DNA of 64,000 bases from Phytobacter palmae (lineage in GTDB: Bacteria > Pseudomonadota > Gammaproteobacteria > Enterobacterales > Enterobacteriaceae): the NCBI GenBank assembly GCA_900112785.1, contig FONB01000009.1, positions 124,001 to 188,000 of the forward strand, given 5' to 3'. Position 1 is the stretch's first letter. Each line of letters starts with the position of its first letter. The position numbers and the translations under genes were made by a program. This document shows positions 44,448-55,366 of the stretch, piece by piece. The notes beneath the pieces were generated by a model. That model did not search any database and was not told where the DNA came from. It saw nothing but the letters and a program-made list of their open reading frames with translations.

Positions 44448-45863
44448 ATGAAAATCAAAACTCGCTTCGCGCCAAGCCCGACTGGCTATCTGCACGTCGG
44501 CGGTGCGCGTACTGCTCTTTACTCCTGGCTGTTCGCACGTAACCACAATGGTGAGTTTGTGCTGCGTATAGAAGACACCGATCTTGAACGCTCAACGCCA
44601 GAAGCTATTGAAGCCATCATGGATGGTATGAACTGGCTAAATCTGGAATGGGATGAAGGTCCGTATTTTCAGACCAAACGTTTTGATCGCTATAACGCGG
44701 TTATTGATGAGATGCTGGAAGCCGGTACGGCTTATAAATGCTACTGTTCCAAAGAGCGCCTTGAAGCTTTGCGTGAAGAGCAGATGGCGAATAACGAAAA
44801 ACCGCGTTATGACGGGCGCTGCCGTCACGATCACAGCGAACATGCTGCTGATGAGCCTTGTGTGGTGCGTTTTGCCAACCCGCAGGACGGTTCCGTTATT
44901 TTTGACGACCAGATCCGCGGGCCGATTGAGTTCAGCAACCAGGAACTCGATGATCTGATCATTCGCCGTACGGATGGATCTCCGACCTATAACTTCTGCG
45001 TAGTTGTCGACGACTGGGATATGCAGATCACGCACGTTATTCGTGGTGAAGACCATATCAACAATACCCCGCGTCAGATCAACATCCTGAAAGCGCTGAA
45101 CGCGCCGGTGCCGGTTTATGCGCATGTATCCATGATTAACGGTGACGACGGTAAAAAGCTCTCCAAACGTCATGGCGCGGTCAGCGTTATGCAGTACCGC
45201 GACGATGGCTACCTGCCGGAAGCGCTACTTAACTATCTGGTTCGCCTGGGTTGGTCCAGCGGCGATCAGGAAATTTTCTCCCGCGAAGAGATGATCAAGC
45301 TCTTTTCACTTGGCGCGGTGAGTAAATCTGCAAGTGCGTTTAACACCGATAAACTGCTGTGGCTGAACCACCACTATATCAACACGCTGGCACCAGAGTA
45401 TGTGGCGACCCATCTGCAGTGGCATATTGAGCAGGAAAATATTGATACCCGCAATGGCCCGCAACTGGCGGATCTGGTGAAACTGTTGGGCGAACGTTGC
45501 AAAACGCTGAAAGAAATTGCGGCGAGCTGCCGTTATTTCTACGAAGATTTCGCTGAGTTTGATGCAGATGCTGCGAAAAAACATTTGCGTCCGGTCGCGC
45601 GTCAACCTCTGGAAGTGGTGCGCGATAAACTTGCCGCGCTGACTGACTGGACTGCGGAAAACGTGCATCATGCGATCCAGGCAACTGCTGATGAACTGGA
45701 AGTAGGCATGGGGAAAGTAGGTATGCCTCTGCGCGTTGCCGTAACGGGAGCAGGTCAGTCTCCTGCGCTTGACGTTACCGTGCATGCGATAGGTAAATCC
45801 CGCAGCATTGAGCGTATCAACAAGGCGCTGACTTTTATTGCTGAACGCGAAAGCCAGCAGTAA
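44448..45863 (+). CDS. gltX: Glutamyl-tRNA synthetase
   Basis: GltX charges tRNA-Glu with glutamate. The 471-residue class I synthetase has the HIGH-type signature [14 protein letters not shown] at residues 7-20, the zinc-binding cysteines CYCSKE and CRHDHSEHA near 98-127, and the KMSKS-type loop KKLSKRHG near 236. It is divergent from the tRNA-Val/Lys operon, as in E. coli, where the promoter regions interlock. Confidence 0.98.
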   Translation: MKIKTRFAPSPTGYLHVGGARTALYSWLFARNHNGEFVLRIEDTDLERSTPEAIEAIMDGMNWLNLEWDEGPYFQTKRFDRYNAVIDEMLEAGTAYKCYCSKERLEALREEQMANNEKPRYDGRCRHDHSEHAADEPCVVRFANPQDGSVIFDDQIRGPIEFSNQELDDLIIRRTDGSPTYNFCVVVDDWDMQITHVIRGEDHINNTPRQINILKALNAPVPVYAHVSMINGDDGKKLSKRHGAVSVMQYRDDGYLPEALLNYLVRLGWSSGDQEIFSREEMIKLFSLGAVSKSASAFNTDKLLWLNHHYINTLAPEYVATHLQWHIEQENIDTRNGPQLADLVKLLGERCKTLKEIAASCRYFYEDFAEFDADAAKKHLRPVARQPLEVVRDKLAALTDWTAENVHHAIQATADELEVGMGKVGMPLRVAVTGAGQSPALDVTVHAIGKSRSIERINKALTFIAERESQQ

Positions 45864-45880
45864 GACGGCAGATAAACACG

Positions 45881-45909
45881 AAAACGGCAGGATTAACCTG
45901 CCGTTTTTT
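45881..45909. terminator. Bidirectional terminator between gltX and yfeD
   Basis: AAAACGGCAGG pairs exactly with CCTGCCGTTTT around ATTAA, with T runs on both strands. The yfeD stop codon overlaps the T run. Confidence 0.93.
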
Positions 45910-46318
45910 ATTCCGCATCTATCACTGTAATGCCCAGTCTTCGCAAAAAGCCCTGAATTCCTTCGCGTGCAAGCAACACCGCCAGCCGCTCTTGTTCATG
46001 CGGTGTCATGTTTTGCAGCACACTATTAATTTTCAAGAGTGCCGAAGTCTGTTTATCAGCCATATATTGCGGAAAGGGTTCTGCCAGCGCGGCCGGAGAG
46101 TGGCGTTGACGCATGGTGGGAGTTTTCATAATAAAGTGACGAACGTTCTTATCAATATGTATAAGACGTGCGCGACCGCCTTTTACCCCGGGCAAATTCT
46201 CCGTGGACCACTTTTGCTCGCGGATCCAACGATTCACCGTCTGTTTTGCCACGCCGAGAAAATCCGCCAATTCCTCAGTCGTCATTTTATCAGGTAGTTT
46301 CATCTTATTTATGTTCAC
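45908..46318 (-). CDS. yfeD: DNA-binding transcriptional regulator YfeD (DUF1323)
   Basis: The 136-residue protein has an N-terminal MerR-like or excisionase-like helix-turn-helix (MTTEELADFLGVAKQTVNRWIREQKW near residues 12-37). A KGGRARLIHI strand-wing follows, with a C-terminal helical part ending LAREGIQGFLRRLGITVID. It may start at MKLPDKM instead of MNINKM. It overlaps yfeC by 14 bases. Targets are not established. Confidence 0.9.
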   Translation of the reverse strand: MNINKMKLPDKMTTEELADFLGVAKQTVNRWIREQKWSTENLPGVKGGRARLIHIDKNVRHFIMKTPTMRQRHSPAALAEPFPQYMADKQTSALLKINSVLQNMTPHEQERLAVLLAREGIQGFLRRLGITVIDAE

Positions 46319-46667
46319 GAATACCCAGACGAGACAGCAAGCCGGTAATGCCGTCGCGAAGTAACAAAGAGGAAAGCTGTTTTTGCTCGGGAATAGTCAT
46401 CTCTTTAGCCAGCGTCAGAAGCAGTGTTTCCAGAGAAGGATCTTTAGCAGTAAGAGAAGAGAAGGTTATTTCCTGGGCTGAGCGTTGGGCATTGCGAATA
46501 AATTCACGAACTTGTTCATTAACATGCACCAGTCGGGCTTTTCCACCCTGCACGCCTGGTTTAGGGGAGGTGACCCAGCCTTCTTTACGCACCCATTTGT
46601 TGATGGTCTGGCGGCTGTAGCCGGTAAGCTGCGCGAGCTCTTCCGGGGTCATTCGTTCCTTGAGCAT
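46305..46667 (-). CDS. yfeC: DNA-binding transcriptional regulator YfeC (DUF1323)
   Basis: The 120-residue protein has an N-terminal helix-turn-helix, MTPEELAQLTGYSRQTINKW at residues 6-25. GGKARLVHVNEQVREFI and a tail ending in LLLRDGITGLLSRLGIREHK follow. It is close to E. coli YfeC (119 residues) and clearly paralogous to yfeD directly downstream, so the pair arose by tandem duplication. The genes overlap, so they are cotranscribed. Confidence 0.92.
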   Translation of the reverse strand: MLKERMTPEELAQLTGYSRQTINKWVRKEGWVTSPKPGVQGGKARLVHVNEQVREFIRNAQRSAQEITFSSLTAKDPSLETLLLTLAKEMTIPEQKQLSSLLLRDGITGLLSRLGIREHK

Positions 46668-46826
46668 GTTATTTCCAGAATGGTTGTAGGGATAATTAGT
46701 GAATAATGTTATAGCATCATTTTATGCGAAAATGTGACATGTTTAACTACTGGGTGCGAGATGTTTCGCAATGTCTTTCATTTGCATGCTTTTTCAGCGA
46801 TTGATTGCGACCACATAATTTTGCCG

Positions 46827-46855
46827 TTGACACCTGGCGAGGGAATTCATATTAT
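46827..46855 (+). promoter_or_regulatory. Promoter of the tRNA-Ala pair
   Basis: TTGACA (46827-46832) and TATTAT (46850-46855) are exactly 17 bases apart, followed by a G/C-rich discriminator GCCGCCC typical of stringently controlled stable RNA genes. Confidence 0.9.
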
Positions 46856-46887
46856 GCCGCCCGTCAACACGACACGCTTTACGCGTT

Positions 46888-46961
<74 letters not shown>

Positions 46962-47001
46962 AATTATCCACCCAGGTGGTTTGGTGCGTAAAGAACAATA
47001 T

Positions 47002-47077
<76 letters not shown>

Positions 47078-47083
47078 AATTTG

Positions 47084-47110
47084 AACCCTCGCTACGGCGG
47101 GGGTTTTTTA
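47084..47110 (+). terminator. Terminator of the tRNA-Ala operon
   Basis: AACCCTCGC pairs with GCGGGGGTT (one G-T pair) around TACG, followed by a T run. Confidence 0.9.
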
Positions 47111-47392
47111 TTTCTGTTTTGTCTCCTTATCTAAAAGCTTTTCAGGTTTAGCCAGAAATTTTGGACTTACTTTGTGCCTGTGTTCCGTTAGTTCTCACCA
47201 TGCGTAATTATCAATTCAAGCAATATCGCCCGTAATACTTGTGATGATACTTTTATTTGGTCGTCACGTTATCCTGCCCATTATTATCCGTTTTGCTCTT
47301 GTTAACGCATGGCTACTCTCTGTGCCATTTAATCAGACTGTTCGCTGGAAAACAGGTATATGCTGGCATTAAGGCGTTGCGAATAAAAAAGG
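47111..47392. other. Non-coding stretch, perhaps eroded 5' part of pdeA
   Basis: About 280 bases between the tRNA-Ala terminator and the EAL remnant. A short hydrophobic frame (about 47251-47373, with RFALVNAWLLSVPFNQTVRW) could be a trace of a membrane domain such as the MASE1 region of PdeA. This is too degraded to assert. Confidence 0.3.
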
Positions 47393-47809
47393 GTGCTGGA
47401 TACGGTTTTTCATCCCGGCAGAAATAAATTCCCGATGCATATGGCGGGTCAGTGGTTCGCATTTCCGGTTCGCCTGGCGAGTTGCTTTGGTTCTGCGACA
47501 GTAGCCTGTTCTGTTGTTTATATTCGCATCGCTGATTTTCACGATGAGGGGTTAGTATTCGTTAAAGGTGCTTGCCAGTCCGTTTTCAAAAACGCCATTG
47601 ATGACTTTGGTGCGGGGCTTGCCAGATTCGCGCGCTTAAAGCGTCCGCAAGCGGATATCATCAAGATGGATGGCTACTTTATGTGGAATATCGCCCACGC
47701 CCCGCAGGAACAGCGCGCTTTGCGGTTAACTGTCAGGAGGATTGGGGATTATCAGCGGGGATGCTTGCTGGCGAAACCGCAGTCGTTAATCGCAACCAGG
47801 AAGGAATAA
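47393..47809 (+). pseudogene. pdeA: Remnant of an EAL-domain phosphodiesterase gene (pdeA/yfeA)
   Basis: The 138-codon frame contains AIDDFGAGLARFARLKRPQA followed by DIIKMDGYF, an unmistakable match to the DDFGxG and KxDG blocks of an EAL domain. Near the end YQRGCLLAKPQSL resembles the GYLxxxPxPL end of the domain. The first half is not recognisable and the catalytic EAL motif, membrane domain and GGDEF-like region are missing. E. coli has the 729-residue PdeA (YfeA) between alaX and nupC, so this is best read as its decayed remains. Confidence 0.8.
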
Positions 47810-47836
47810 ACCGGGGTTGCCCCCGGTTTATCTGAA

Positions 47837-49024
47837 TTACAGTACCAGTGCCGCGATAGATGCGGACAGGACGCTCACCAGCGTTGAACCGTAAACCAGT
47901 TTCAGACCGAAGCGGGATACCACGTTACCTTGCTCTTCATTCAGGCCTTTGATCGCGCCAGCGATAATACCGATAGAGGAGAAGTTAGCGAAGGAAACCA
48001 GGAAGACGGACAGAATACCTTCCGCGCGCGGAGACAGGCTGGATGCGATTTTTTGCAGATCCATCATGGCCACGAATTCATTGGAAACCAGTTTGGTTGC
48101 CATGATACTTCCCACCTGCAGTGCTTCTGAGGACGGTACACCCATTACCCAGGCAATCGGGTAGAAGATGTAGCCCAGAATACCCTGGAAGGAGATACCG
48201 AGGATGGCTGCAAACAGGGCGTTCAGACCAGAAATCAGCGCGATGAAACCAATAAGCATCGCCGCAACGATAATCGCGACTTTGAAGCCCGCCAGAATGT
48301 ACTCACCCAGCATTTCGAAGAAGCTTTGCCCTTCATGCAGGTTAGACATCTGCAGGTTTTCTTCACTCTCATCGACACGGTACGGATTGATCAGGGACAG
48401 CACGATAAAGGTGCTGAACATATTCAGAACCAGGGCCGCGACCACATATTTCGGTTGCAGCATGGTCATGTACGCACCAACGATCGACATAGATACGGTA
48501 GACATCGCGGTTGCCGCCATGGTGTACATGCGGTTGCGTGACATTTTTCCGAGAATATCTTTATAAGCGATGAAGTTTTCAGACTGACCCAGAATCAAGG
48601 AGCTGACTGCGTTAAACGATTCCAGTTTGCCCATGCCGTTGATTTTGGACAGGACGGTACCGATAGCGCGAATAATAATTGGCAGTACGCGGATATGTTG
48701 CAGGATACCGATCAGCGCAGAAATAAAAACAATCGGGCAGAGCACTTTCAGGAAGAAGAATGCCAGACCTTGATCATTCATTTTGCCGAAGACGAAGTTT
48801 GTCCCTTCATTGGCAAATCCGAGCAGTTTTTCAAACATCTCGGAGAAGCCTTTCACAAAACCCAGACCCACGTCAGAGTTCAGGAAGAACCAGGCAAGCA
48901 AGACTTCGATCACGAGCAGTTGGACAACAAAGCGAAGGCGGATTTTTTTGCGGTCACTGCTTACAAGTAATGCAAGCAACGCGACAACAGCAAGCGCCAG
49001 AACAAAGTGCAGAACGCGGGACAT
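47837..49024 (-). CDS. nupC: Concentrative nucleoside transporter NupC
   Basis: NupC imports nucleosides (not guanosine-type) with protons across the inner membrane. The 395-residue protein has the CNT family blocks [18 protein letters not shown] near 95, [21 protein letters not shown] near 136 and [24 protein letters not shown] near 300. It is about five residues shorter than E. coli NupC, losing part of a loop near residue 285. GGAGC before the ATG at 49024 supports this start; 13 upstream codons are not similar. Confidence 0.96.
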   Translation of the reverse strand: MSRVLHFVLALAVVALLALLVSSDRKKIRLRFVVQLLVIEVLLAWFFLNSDVGLGFVKGFSEMFEKLLGFANEGTNFVFGKMNDQGLAFFFLKVLCPIVFISALIGILQHIRVLPIIIRAIGTVLSKINGMGKLESFNAVSSLILGQSENFIAYKDILGKMSRNRMYTMAATAMSTVSMSIVGAYMTMLQPKYVVAALVLNMFSTFIVLSLINPYRVDESEENLQMSNLHEGQSFFEMLGEYILAGFKVAIIVAAMLIGFIALISGLNALFAAILGISFQGILGYIFYPIAWVMGVPSSEALQVGSIMATKLVSNEFVAMMDLQKIASSLSPRAEGILSVFLVSFANFSSIGIIAGAIKGLNEEQGNVVSRFGLKLVYGSTLVSVLSASIAALVL

Positions 49025-49218
49025 ATTTGCTCCAAATATGAGACGGGTAGAAATTTCGTGCACATTCTATGTAACAAGCGGAAAGAAAACGAGATCAAAC
49101 ACACAGTATATTAATGACCTGTGACCAGACTCAAAAATAGTGATCCACCATACATTTCTGTTATGTTAAGTAAAAGAGTGAAAAGTTGCACTGAAATGCT
49201 AGACTCTTAACAAGATGG

Positions 49219-49234
49219 TGTGATTTGTATCTCA
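49219..49234. promoter_or_regulatory. Candidate CRP site between nupC and mntH
   Basis: TGTGATTTGTATCTCA has a perfect left half (TGTGA) and four of five in the right half (TCACA). A weaker half-match lies at 49120-49135. In E. coli nupC is activated by CRP and repressed by CytR. The distance to a TATACT -10 on the minus strand (49110-49105) is longer than the classic spacing, so the assignment is tentative. Confidence 0.45.
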
Positions 49235-49309
49235 CCGTCCCTGTCTAAAAAACATCCGGCCCGTCATCGTTTCTGTCTATCGAAGAAATCAATAGAATGT
49301 ACTCTAAAT

Positions 49310-49328
49310 GAACTTGATAATCATTCTC
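49310..49328 (+). promoter_or_regulatory. Fur box of mntH
   Basis: The 19-base sequence starting GAACTTGATAATC matches the Fur consensus GATAATGATAATCATTATC at 15 positions by direct count. It lies upstream of mntH, which Fur represses in E. coli. Confidence 0.8.
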
Positions 49329-49343
49329 ATTTTGATAGCATGA

Positions 49344-49364
49344 AACATAGCAAAGGCTATATTT
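49344..49364 (+). promoter_or_regulatory. MntR operator of mntH
   Basis: AACATAGCAAAGGCTATATTT differs at one position from the known 20-21 base E. coli MntR site as I recall it. It lies 11 bases before the mntH start, so manganese-bound MntR would block transcription. Confidence 0.88.
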
Positions 49365-49366
49365 AG

Positions 49367-50614
<1,248 letters not shown>

Positions 50615-50633
50615 ACCGGAAACGTAGTCAAAG

Positions 50634-50659
50634 AAAAAGGAGCGCATGCGCTCCTTTTT
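50634..50659. terminator. Bidirectional terminator between mntH and ypeC
   Basis: A perfect 26-base palindrome, AAAAAGGAGCGC facing GCGCTCCTTTTT with ATGC-centred turn, lies between the two convergent genes. Confidence 0.92.
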
Positions 50660-50675
50660 ACTTAAAGCCTGTCTA

Positions 50676-51008
50676 TTAACGCCAGTGACCATGGCCGTGG
50701 CCACGTCCCGGGCCGCGATGATCGTCGCGATCCCTCCAGCCTTCACGGTAACCGCGTTCGTATGCGTCACGCTTATCCCAACCACGGTGGTAGCCACGAT
50801 CATGCATACGCCAGCGATGGTCACGCCATTCGTAATTACGATGCCAGTAGTCGCGGTCACGCCAGCGTCCGCCGTCCCAATAATTGCCGTAATTGTCGCG
50901 ATCGCCAATTTGCAATTTTACAGAAGGCAGCAGTGTTATTTCGCCAGCGTTAGCGACCAGCGGGGCACATGCCATTAATACTGCTGCGAGAATCAGTGAC
51001 CTGAACAT
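50676..51008 (-). CDS. ypeC: Periplasmic protein YpeC (DUF2502)
   Basis: The 110-residue precursor has a signal peptide ([21 protein letters not shown] before GEITLLPS). The mature part is very rich in Arg, Asp, His, Trp and Tyr, in the DUF2502 pattern ([20 protein letters not shown]), ending in a GRGHGHGHW metal-binding-like tail. The function is unknown. GGAG before the ATG at 51008 supports the start. Position beside mntH is as in E. coli. Confidence 0.93.
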   Translation of the reverse strand: MFRSLILAAVLMACAPLVANAGEITLLPSVKLQIGDRDNYGNYWDGGRWRDRDYWHRNYEWRDHRWRMHDRGYHRGWDKRDAYERGYREGWRDRDDHRGPGRGHGHGHWR

Positions 51009-51121
51009 AGTTTTCTCCTTCACGATCGGGTCTGTTGCAGCAATATTATGTAACGTTTATGTCCACATCTTCGGCGGAACTCCTAAATGCACAACGGCAG
51101 CACTTTTTGCTAAAAGCGCTG

Positions 51122-52120
51122 TTATTTTGAGCTATTCAGTATGGCGTCAATCCCGGCGCATTCCTCTTCACTGAACTGGCGATTGTTCAGCATGCCGACG
51201 GCATCATCAAGCTGACTGGTTTTACTGGCGCCAATCAGCACAGAGGTTACTTTATCCCCGCGCAGAACCCAGGCCAGCGCCATTTGCGATAATTTTTGCC
51301 CACGGCTAATGGCCATCGCATTGAGTTTGCGGACTTTTGCCAGTTTTTCATCAGTAATTTGGTCGGGATTGAGGAAACGGCTGCCGCTGGCGGCACGCGA
51401 GTCGGCCGGAATACCATTGAGGTAACGGTCAGTAAGCTGTCCGCCTGCCAGCGGTGAAAACGCAATACTGCCGACCCCCTCTTGTTGCAGTACCGTCAAG
51501 AGTTCGTCTTCTACCCAACGCTCGAACATAGAATATTTGGGCTGATGGATGAGGCAAGGCGTCCCCAGATCGTTGAGTATCCCAATAGCCTGGCGCGCCA
51601 GTTCGGCCGGATAATTCGACAGGCCAACATACAGCGCCTTGCCCTGGCGGACAATGTGATCCAGCGCCCGCATGGTCTCCTTTAGCGGCGTTTCAGGGTC
51701 CGGACGGTGGTGATAGAAGATATCGACATAATCCAGCCCCATCCGGCGCAGGCTTTGATCGAGGCTGGCAATCAGATACTTACGTGACCCCCAGTCGCCA
51801 TAGGGGCCATCCCACATGGTATAGCCTGCTTTGGTGGAAATAATCAGTTCATCCCGGTAAGGCAAAAAATCTTCTTGCAGGAGACGACCAAAATTGCGCT
51901 CGGCAGAGCCGGGAGGTGGCCCGTAGTTATTGGCGATATCGAAATGGGTTATCCCCAAATCGAAAGCATGTCTGAGTAACTGACGGCTATTTTCAATGAG
52001 CGTGGCATCGCCAAAGTTATGCCACAGTCCCAGAGAAACTGCCGGAAGCTTAAGACCACTGTCACCGCAGCGGCGATATTCCATTTGCTGATAGCGATCC
52101 CCGGAGGCCAGATAAACCAT
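51122..52120 (-). CDS. Aldo/keto reductase, YghZ (L-glyceraldehyde 3-phosphate reductase) type
   Basis: The 332-residue protein opens with RYQQMEYRRCGDSGLKLPAV and has the AKR catalytic tetrad. The Asp and Tyr are in FDIANNYGPPPGSAE near 60, the Lys is in ISTKAGYTMW near 97, and the His is in IFYHHRPDPETP near 137. The NADP-binding end includes VTSVLIGASKTSQLDD. It resembles E. coli YghZ throughout (same start MVxLA and NNYGPPPGSAE), so it is a member of that subfamily, but not at the yghZ locus. It stands between ypeC and yfeO, where E. coli has no gene. The substrate is unknown. Confidence 0.87.
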   Translation of the reverse strand: MVYLASGDRYQQMEYRRCGDSGLKLPAVSLGLWHNFGDATLIENSRQLLRHAFDLGITHFDIANNYGPPPGSAERNFGRLLQEDFLPYRDELIISTKAGYTMWDGPYGDWGSRKYLIASLDQSLRRMGLDYVDIFYHHRPDPETPLKETMRALDHIVRQGKALYVGLSNYPAELARQAIGILNDLGTPCLIHQPKYSMFERWVEDELLTVLQQEGVGSIAFSPLAGGQLTDRYLNGIPADSRAASGSRFLNPDQITDEKLAKVRKLNAMAISRGQKLSQMALAWVLRGDKVTSVLIGASKTSQLDDAVGMLNNRQFSEEECAGIDAILNSSK

Positions 52121-52226
52121 ACATATGCCCTTAATGTCCGTGTATACGTTTACACAAGTGATCTTCGAGCTTACAACAGCTTGCCGGTTCTCGCTGATTT
52201 CCTCTGAAAAACTCTGCCGTTACGCA

Positions 52227-53465
52227 CTATTTTTTGCGCGGGGCGATCATGACTGGCTTTCCTGCCAGCAGCAGCCAGGCGGGTAACATCACAATGCACA
52301 GTAATGGCAGCAGAGTGGTATCCGGTACGACGGCCGCCGCCATAAACAGGCTCAGCCAGGCGTCGCGGGTAACGACCAGCACCATACCGAGAATGGCACA
52401 GGAGATAGTGATGGCTGCCGGGACGGCGTCGACGTGTTCATGCAGCATCAGGCCGAGAGCGACGCCGACGAATACGGCCGGGAAGATGCGACCACCGCGA
52501 AAACCACAGGCCGCAGCCACCACCAGCGCCGCCAGTTTTATTACTGCAAACAGCAGGTAATCCGTCACGCTAAAGATCCGGGAAAATGCCATTTGCTGCA
52601 TTTCATCCAGCCCTTTAAACAGGGTGATATTGCCGCCAATTACGCCAAGCACACCCAGAATAAAACCGCCGATGCCAAGCATTAATACAGGGCTTTTCAG
52701 GCGGTGCATGAGTTGATGCAAACGCGGCAGGCACCAGACCGCCACCATCCCCAGAGCAATAGCAATGGCGCAGACGACCGCACCGCTGATGACATCCACC
52801 AGGTGCATCTGCGGATAATGCGCAACAGGCAGGGCGAAGTGCGGATGGAAAAATAGCCCGGTGGTCAGTGCGCCTGCAGCGGCGGCCATCAGTGGGGCGA
52901 AAAGGCGATCCCACAGCGGCAGATCGGTACTTGAATTTAGCGTCTGGGAGAAAATCAGTGCGGCTGCGACAGGTGTGCCAAACAGTGCGCCAATGGTTCC
53001 GGCAGACGCGAGAATAGTCCAGTCGAGTGGGGCGACACGCGGAAACAGTTTTCCACCGAGTGCAACAGCCAGCGCAATATTGATCACCATAACCGGATGC
53101 TCCGGTCCAAGACTGACACCTCCGGCCAGGCCAAGCACCAGGGCAACCAGCAGGCCGGGCAGGGCAGAGAAATGCACCGGAGCACCAATTAGCGGCTCGG
53201 TCGCCGGATCCGGGCCGCCGTGTCCGGCGCTGTAACGGATAACCAGCCCCACCGCCAGGCCTGTCAGGGTCAGCATCATAATCACCCAGAAAGGAGAGTC
53301 AGGGGTAAAACCCAGACGATAAGGTAGCCCATTCCAGAGAATCAATTGCAGAACGGCGGCAACTTTCATGATCAGCAATAACACCAGACTGGATGCGACG
53401 CCGATAATGAGCGCGGGAAGCGCCAGCAGCAGCATCGTTCTGGCTCGCGGATGGAGCATGTTCAT
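52227..53465 (-). CDS. yfeO: Putative ion channel YfeO (ClC family)
   Basis: The 412-residue membrane protein belongs to the voltage-gated chloride channel (ClC) superfamily. It has many helices, [12 protein letters not shown] near 112 (the GxxGPE-type ion filter loop) and [14 protein letters not shown] near 327 (the GGxFxP-type motif). It is the orthologue of E. coli YfeO (418 residues), for which transport has not been shown in detail as far as I know. It diverges from glk. Confidence 0.92.
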   Translation of the reverse strand: MNMLHPRARTMLLLALPALIIGVASSLVLLLIMKVAAVLQLILWNGLPYRLGFTPDSPFWVIMMLTLTGLAVGLVIRYSAGHGGPDPATEPLIGAPVHFSALPGLLVALVLGLAGGVSLGPEHPVMVINIALAVALGGKLFPRVAPLDWTILASAGTIGALFGTPVAAALIFSQTLNSSTDLPLWDRLFAPLMAAAAGALTTGLFFHPHFALPVAHYPQMHLVDVISGAVVCAIAIALGMVAVWCLPRLHQLMHRLKSPVLMLGIGGFILGVLGVIGGNITLFKGLDEMQQMAFSRIFSVTDYLLFAVIKLAALVVAAACGFRGGRIFPAVFVGVALGLMLHEHVDAVPAAITISCAILGMVLVVTRDAWLSLFMAAAVVPDTTLLPLLCIVMLPAWLLLAGKPVMIAPRKK

Positions 53466-53663
53466 TTCCTTTTAACAGAGCACAGGGTTACAGCACGCTC
53501 GTGGAAAATATCCGCTGAGTGCAAACCTTGCTGAAACCATAACGTTAATTTGTGACGAAGATCGATAATCCCGGGGCACTCATGCTATGTTCGTTGTCGT
53601 TACAGCGCCTTGAATTTACAGTGTGCCAAAGATTTATTCTGACTTTAGCGGAGCCGTAAAAGA

Positions 53664-54629
53664 ATGACAAAATATGCTTTAGTAGGGGACGTGGGCGGCA
53701 CGAACGCACGCTTAGCGCTCTGCGATCTCAGTAGCGGAGAGATCTCCCGGGCCAAAACCTATTCCGGCCTTGATTACCCCAGCCTTGAGGCGGTGGTACG
53801 CGTGTACCTCGATGAGCATAAGGCGGAGGTAAAAGATGGCTGTATCGCCATCGCTTGCCCTATTACCGGTGACTGGGTGGCTATGACCAACCATACCTGG
53901 GCCTTCTCTATCGCTGAGATGAAAAAGAACCTTGGCTTCGCACATCTGGAAATCATTAACGATTTCACCGCTGTTTCAATGGCGGTGCCGATGCTTAAAC
54001 AAGAGCACCTGACCCAGTTCGGCGGCGGTGAGCCGGTTGAAGGCAAACCTATCGCGGTGTATGGCGCGGGCACGGGTCTTGGCGTCTCACATCTGGTACA
54101 TGTCGATAAGCGCTGGGTCAGCCTGCCGGGTGAAGGTGGACACGTGGATTTTGCGCCGAACAGCGAAGAAGAGGGCATTATTCTGGAAGAGCTGCGCGCA
54201 GAAATAGGTCATGTTTCTGCCGAACGTGTTCTCTCTGGTCCGGGGCTGGTAAATCTCTACCGCGCGATTGTGAAATCAGACGGACGGTTGCCAGAGAATC
54301 TGCAGCCGAAAGATGTAACCGAGCGTGCTCTGGCGGATAGCTGTATTGATTGTCGCCGCGCGCTGTCGCTGTTTTGCGTGATTATGGGGCGTTTTGGCGG
54401 CAACCTGGCGCTGAATCTCGGCACGTTTGGCGGCGTTTATATCGCAGGCGGCATCGTACCGCGCTTCCTGGATTTCTTCACCGCCTCCGGCTTCCGTGGT
54501 GGTTTTGAAGATAAAGGTCGTTTCAAATCCTACGTTCAGGACATCCCGGTCTTCCTGATCACTCACGATAATCCAGGGCTGTTGGGCGCTGGCGCGCACC
54601 TGCGCCAGTCGCTGGGATATTATCTCTAA
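53664..54629 (+). CDS. glk: Glucokinase
   Basis: Glk phosphorylates free intracellular glucose with ATP. The 321 residues equal the E. coli enzyme. The phosphate-binding block [14 protein letters not shown] starts at residue 8, the catalytic Asp is in [14 protein letters not shown] near 100, and [13 protein letters not shown] and GEGGHVDF lie near 133-160. AGCGGAGC precedes the ATG. Its stop overlaps the convergent ypdB by four bases. Confidence 0.97.
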   Translation: MTKYALVGDVGGTNARLALCDLSSGEISRAKTYSGLDYPSLEAVVRVYLDEHKAEVKDGCIAIACPITGDWVAMTNHTWAFSIAEMKKNLGFAHLEIINDFTAVSMAVPMLKQEHLTQFGGGEPVEGKPIAVYGAGTGLGVSHLVHVDKRWVSLPGEGGHVDFAPNSEEEGIILEELRAEIGHVSAERVLSGPGLVNLYRAIVKSDGRLPENLQPKDVTERALADSCIDCRRALSLFCVIMGRFGGNLALNLGTFGGVYIAGGIVPRFLDFFTASGFRGGFEDKGRFKSYVQDIPVFLITHDNPGLLGAGAHLRQSLGYYL

Positions 54630-55354
54630 AGATGCATTAACTGCCTGAACTCTTTTACCTTACTGCGGCTGACGGGCACCTGAAAATCCAGGTCTCGCAG
54701 CCGCACGATATAGGTGTTGTTGAACCAGGGCTCAATTTCGCGAATTTTATCCAGATTGACGCAGTAAGAGCGATGGCAGCGGAAAAAGTGCGCAGCCGGG
54801 AGCTTGCTGCAAAACTCCGTAATATTCATCGGCATGACATAGGATTCACGTTTGGTGTAGACAAACGTCATCTTTTCATGGGCTTCTGCGTAATAGATAT
54901 CATGAATACTGGTGACGATAATGCGCTCATCTTTCACCAGATTGATTGTCGCATTTTCCCGTGGAGCAGGGCTGGCGCTGCTACCCGTTTGTTGCTGCCA
55001 GGCCGTTTCCAGTTTTTGCAACATGCTGATAATCCGCGACTCCTGGTAAGGTTTGAGAATATAGTCAAACGCTTCCAGCTCGAACGCTTCTACCGCATGT
55101 TCTTTCCAGGCGGTAATGAACACAATAAAAGGTTTATGGGCGAACTGGCTGATATTCTGTGCCAGCAGGACTCCGTCCAGTGAGGGAATATTGATATCGA
55201 GGAAAATGGCGTCGACTTTGTTGTGCTGCAAATATTTCAGCACGTCGAGACCGTCCTCAAATGTACCTACAATGTCCATCTGGCTGTGCGTTTTGATAAG
55301 CCAGCTCAACTCCTGTTGCGCCAGAATCTCATCTTCAACAATGATGACCTTCAT
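54626..55354 (-). CDS. ypdB: LytTR-type response regulator YpdB (PyrR)
   Basis: The 242-residue regulator has an N-terminal receiver domain with phospho-acceptor Asp53 ([11 protein letters not shown]) and acidic pair Glu7-Asp8. The C-terminal LytTR DNA-binding domain (about 135-242) has [14 protein letters not shown] and [20 protein letters not shown]. In E. coli YpdB with YpdA responds to pyruvate and activates yhjX. It follows ypdA by 12 bases. E. coli ypdC is absent here; the convergent glk comes next. Confidence 0.94.
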   Translation of the reverse strand: MKVIIVEDEILAQQELSWLIKTHSQMDIVGTFEDGLDVLKYLQHNKVDAIFLDINIPSLDGVLLAQNISQFAHKPFIVFITAWKEHAVEAFELEAFDYILKPYQESRIISMLQKLETAWQQQTGSSASPAPRENATINLVKDERIIVTSIHDIYYAEAHEKMTFVYTKRESYVMPMNITEFCSKLPAAHFFRCHRSYCVNLDKIREIEPWFNNTYIVRLRDLDFQVPVSRSKVKEFRQLMHL

Positions 55355-55366
55355 TCACTTCTCCCG

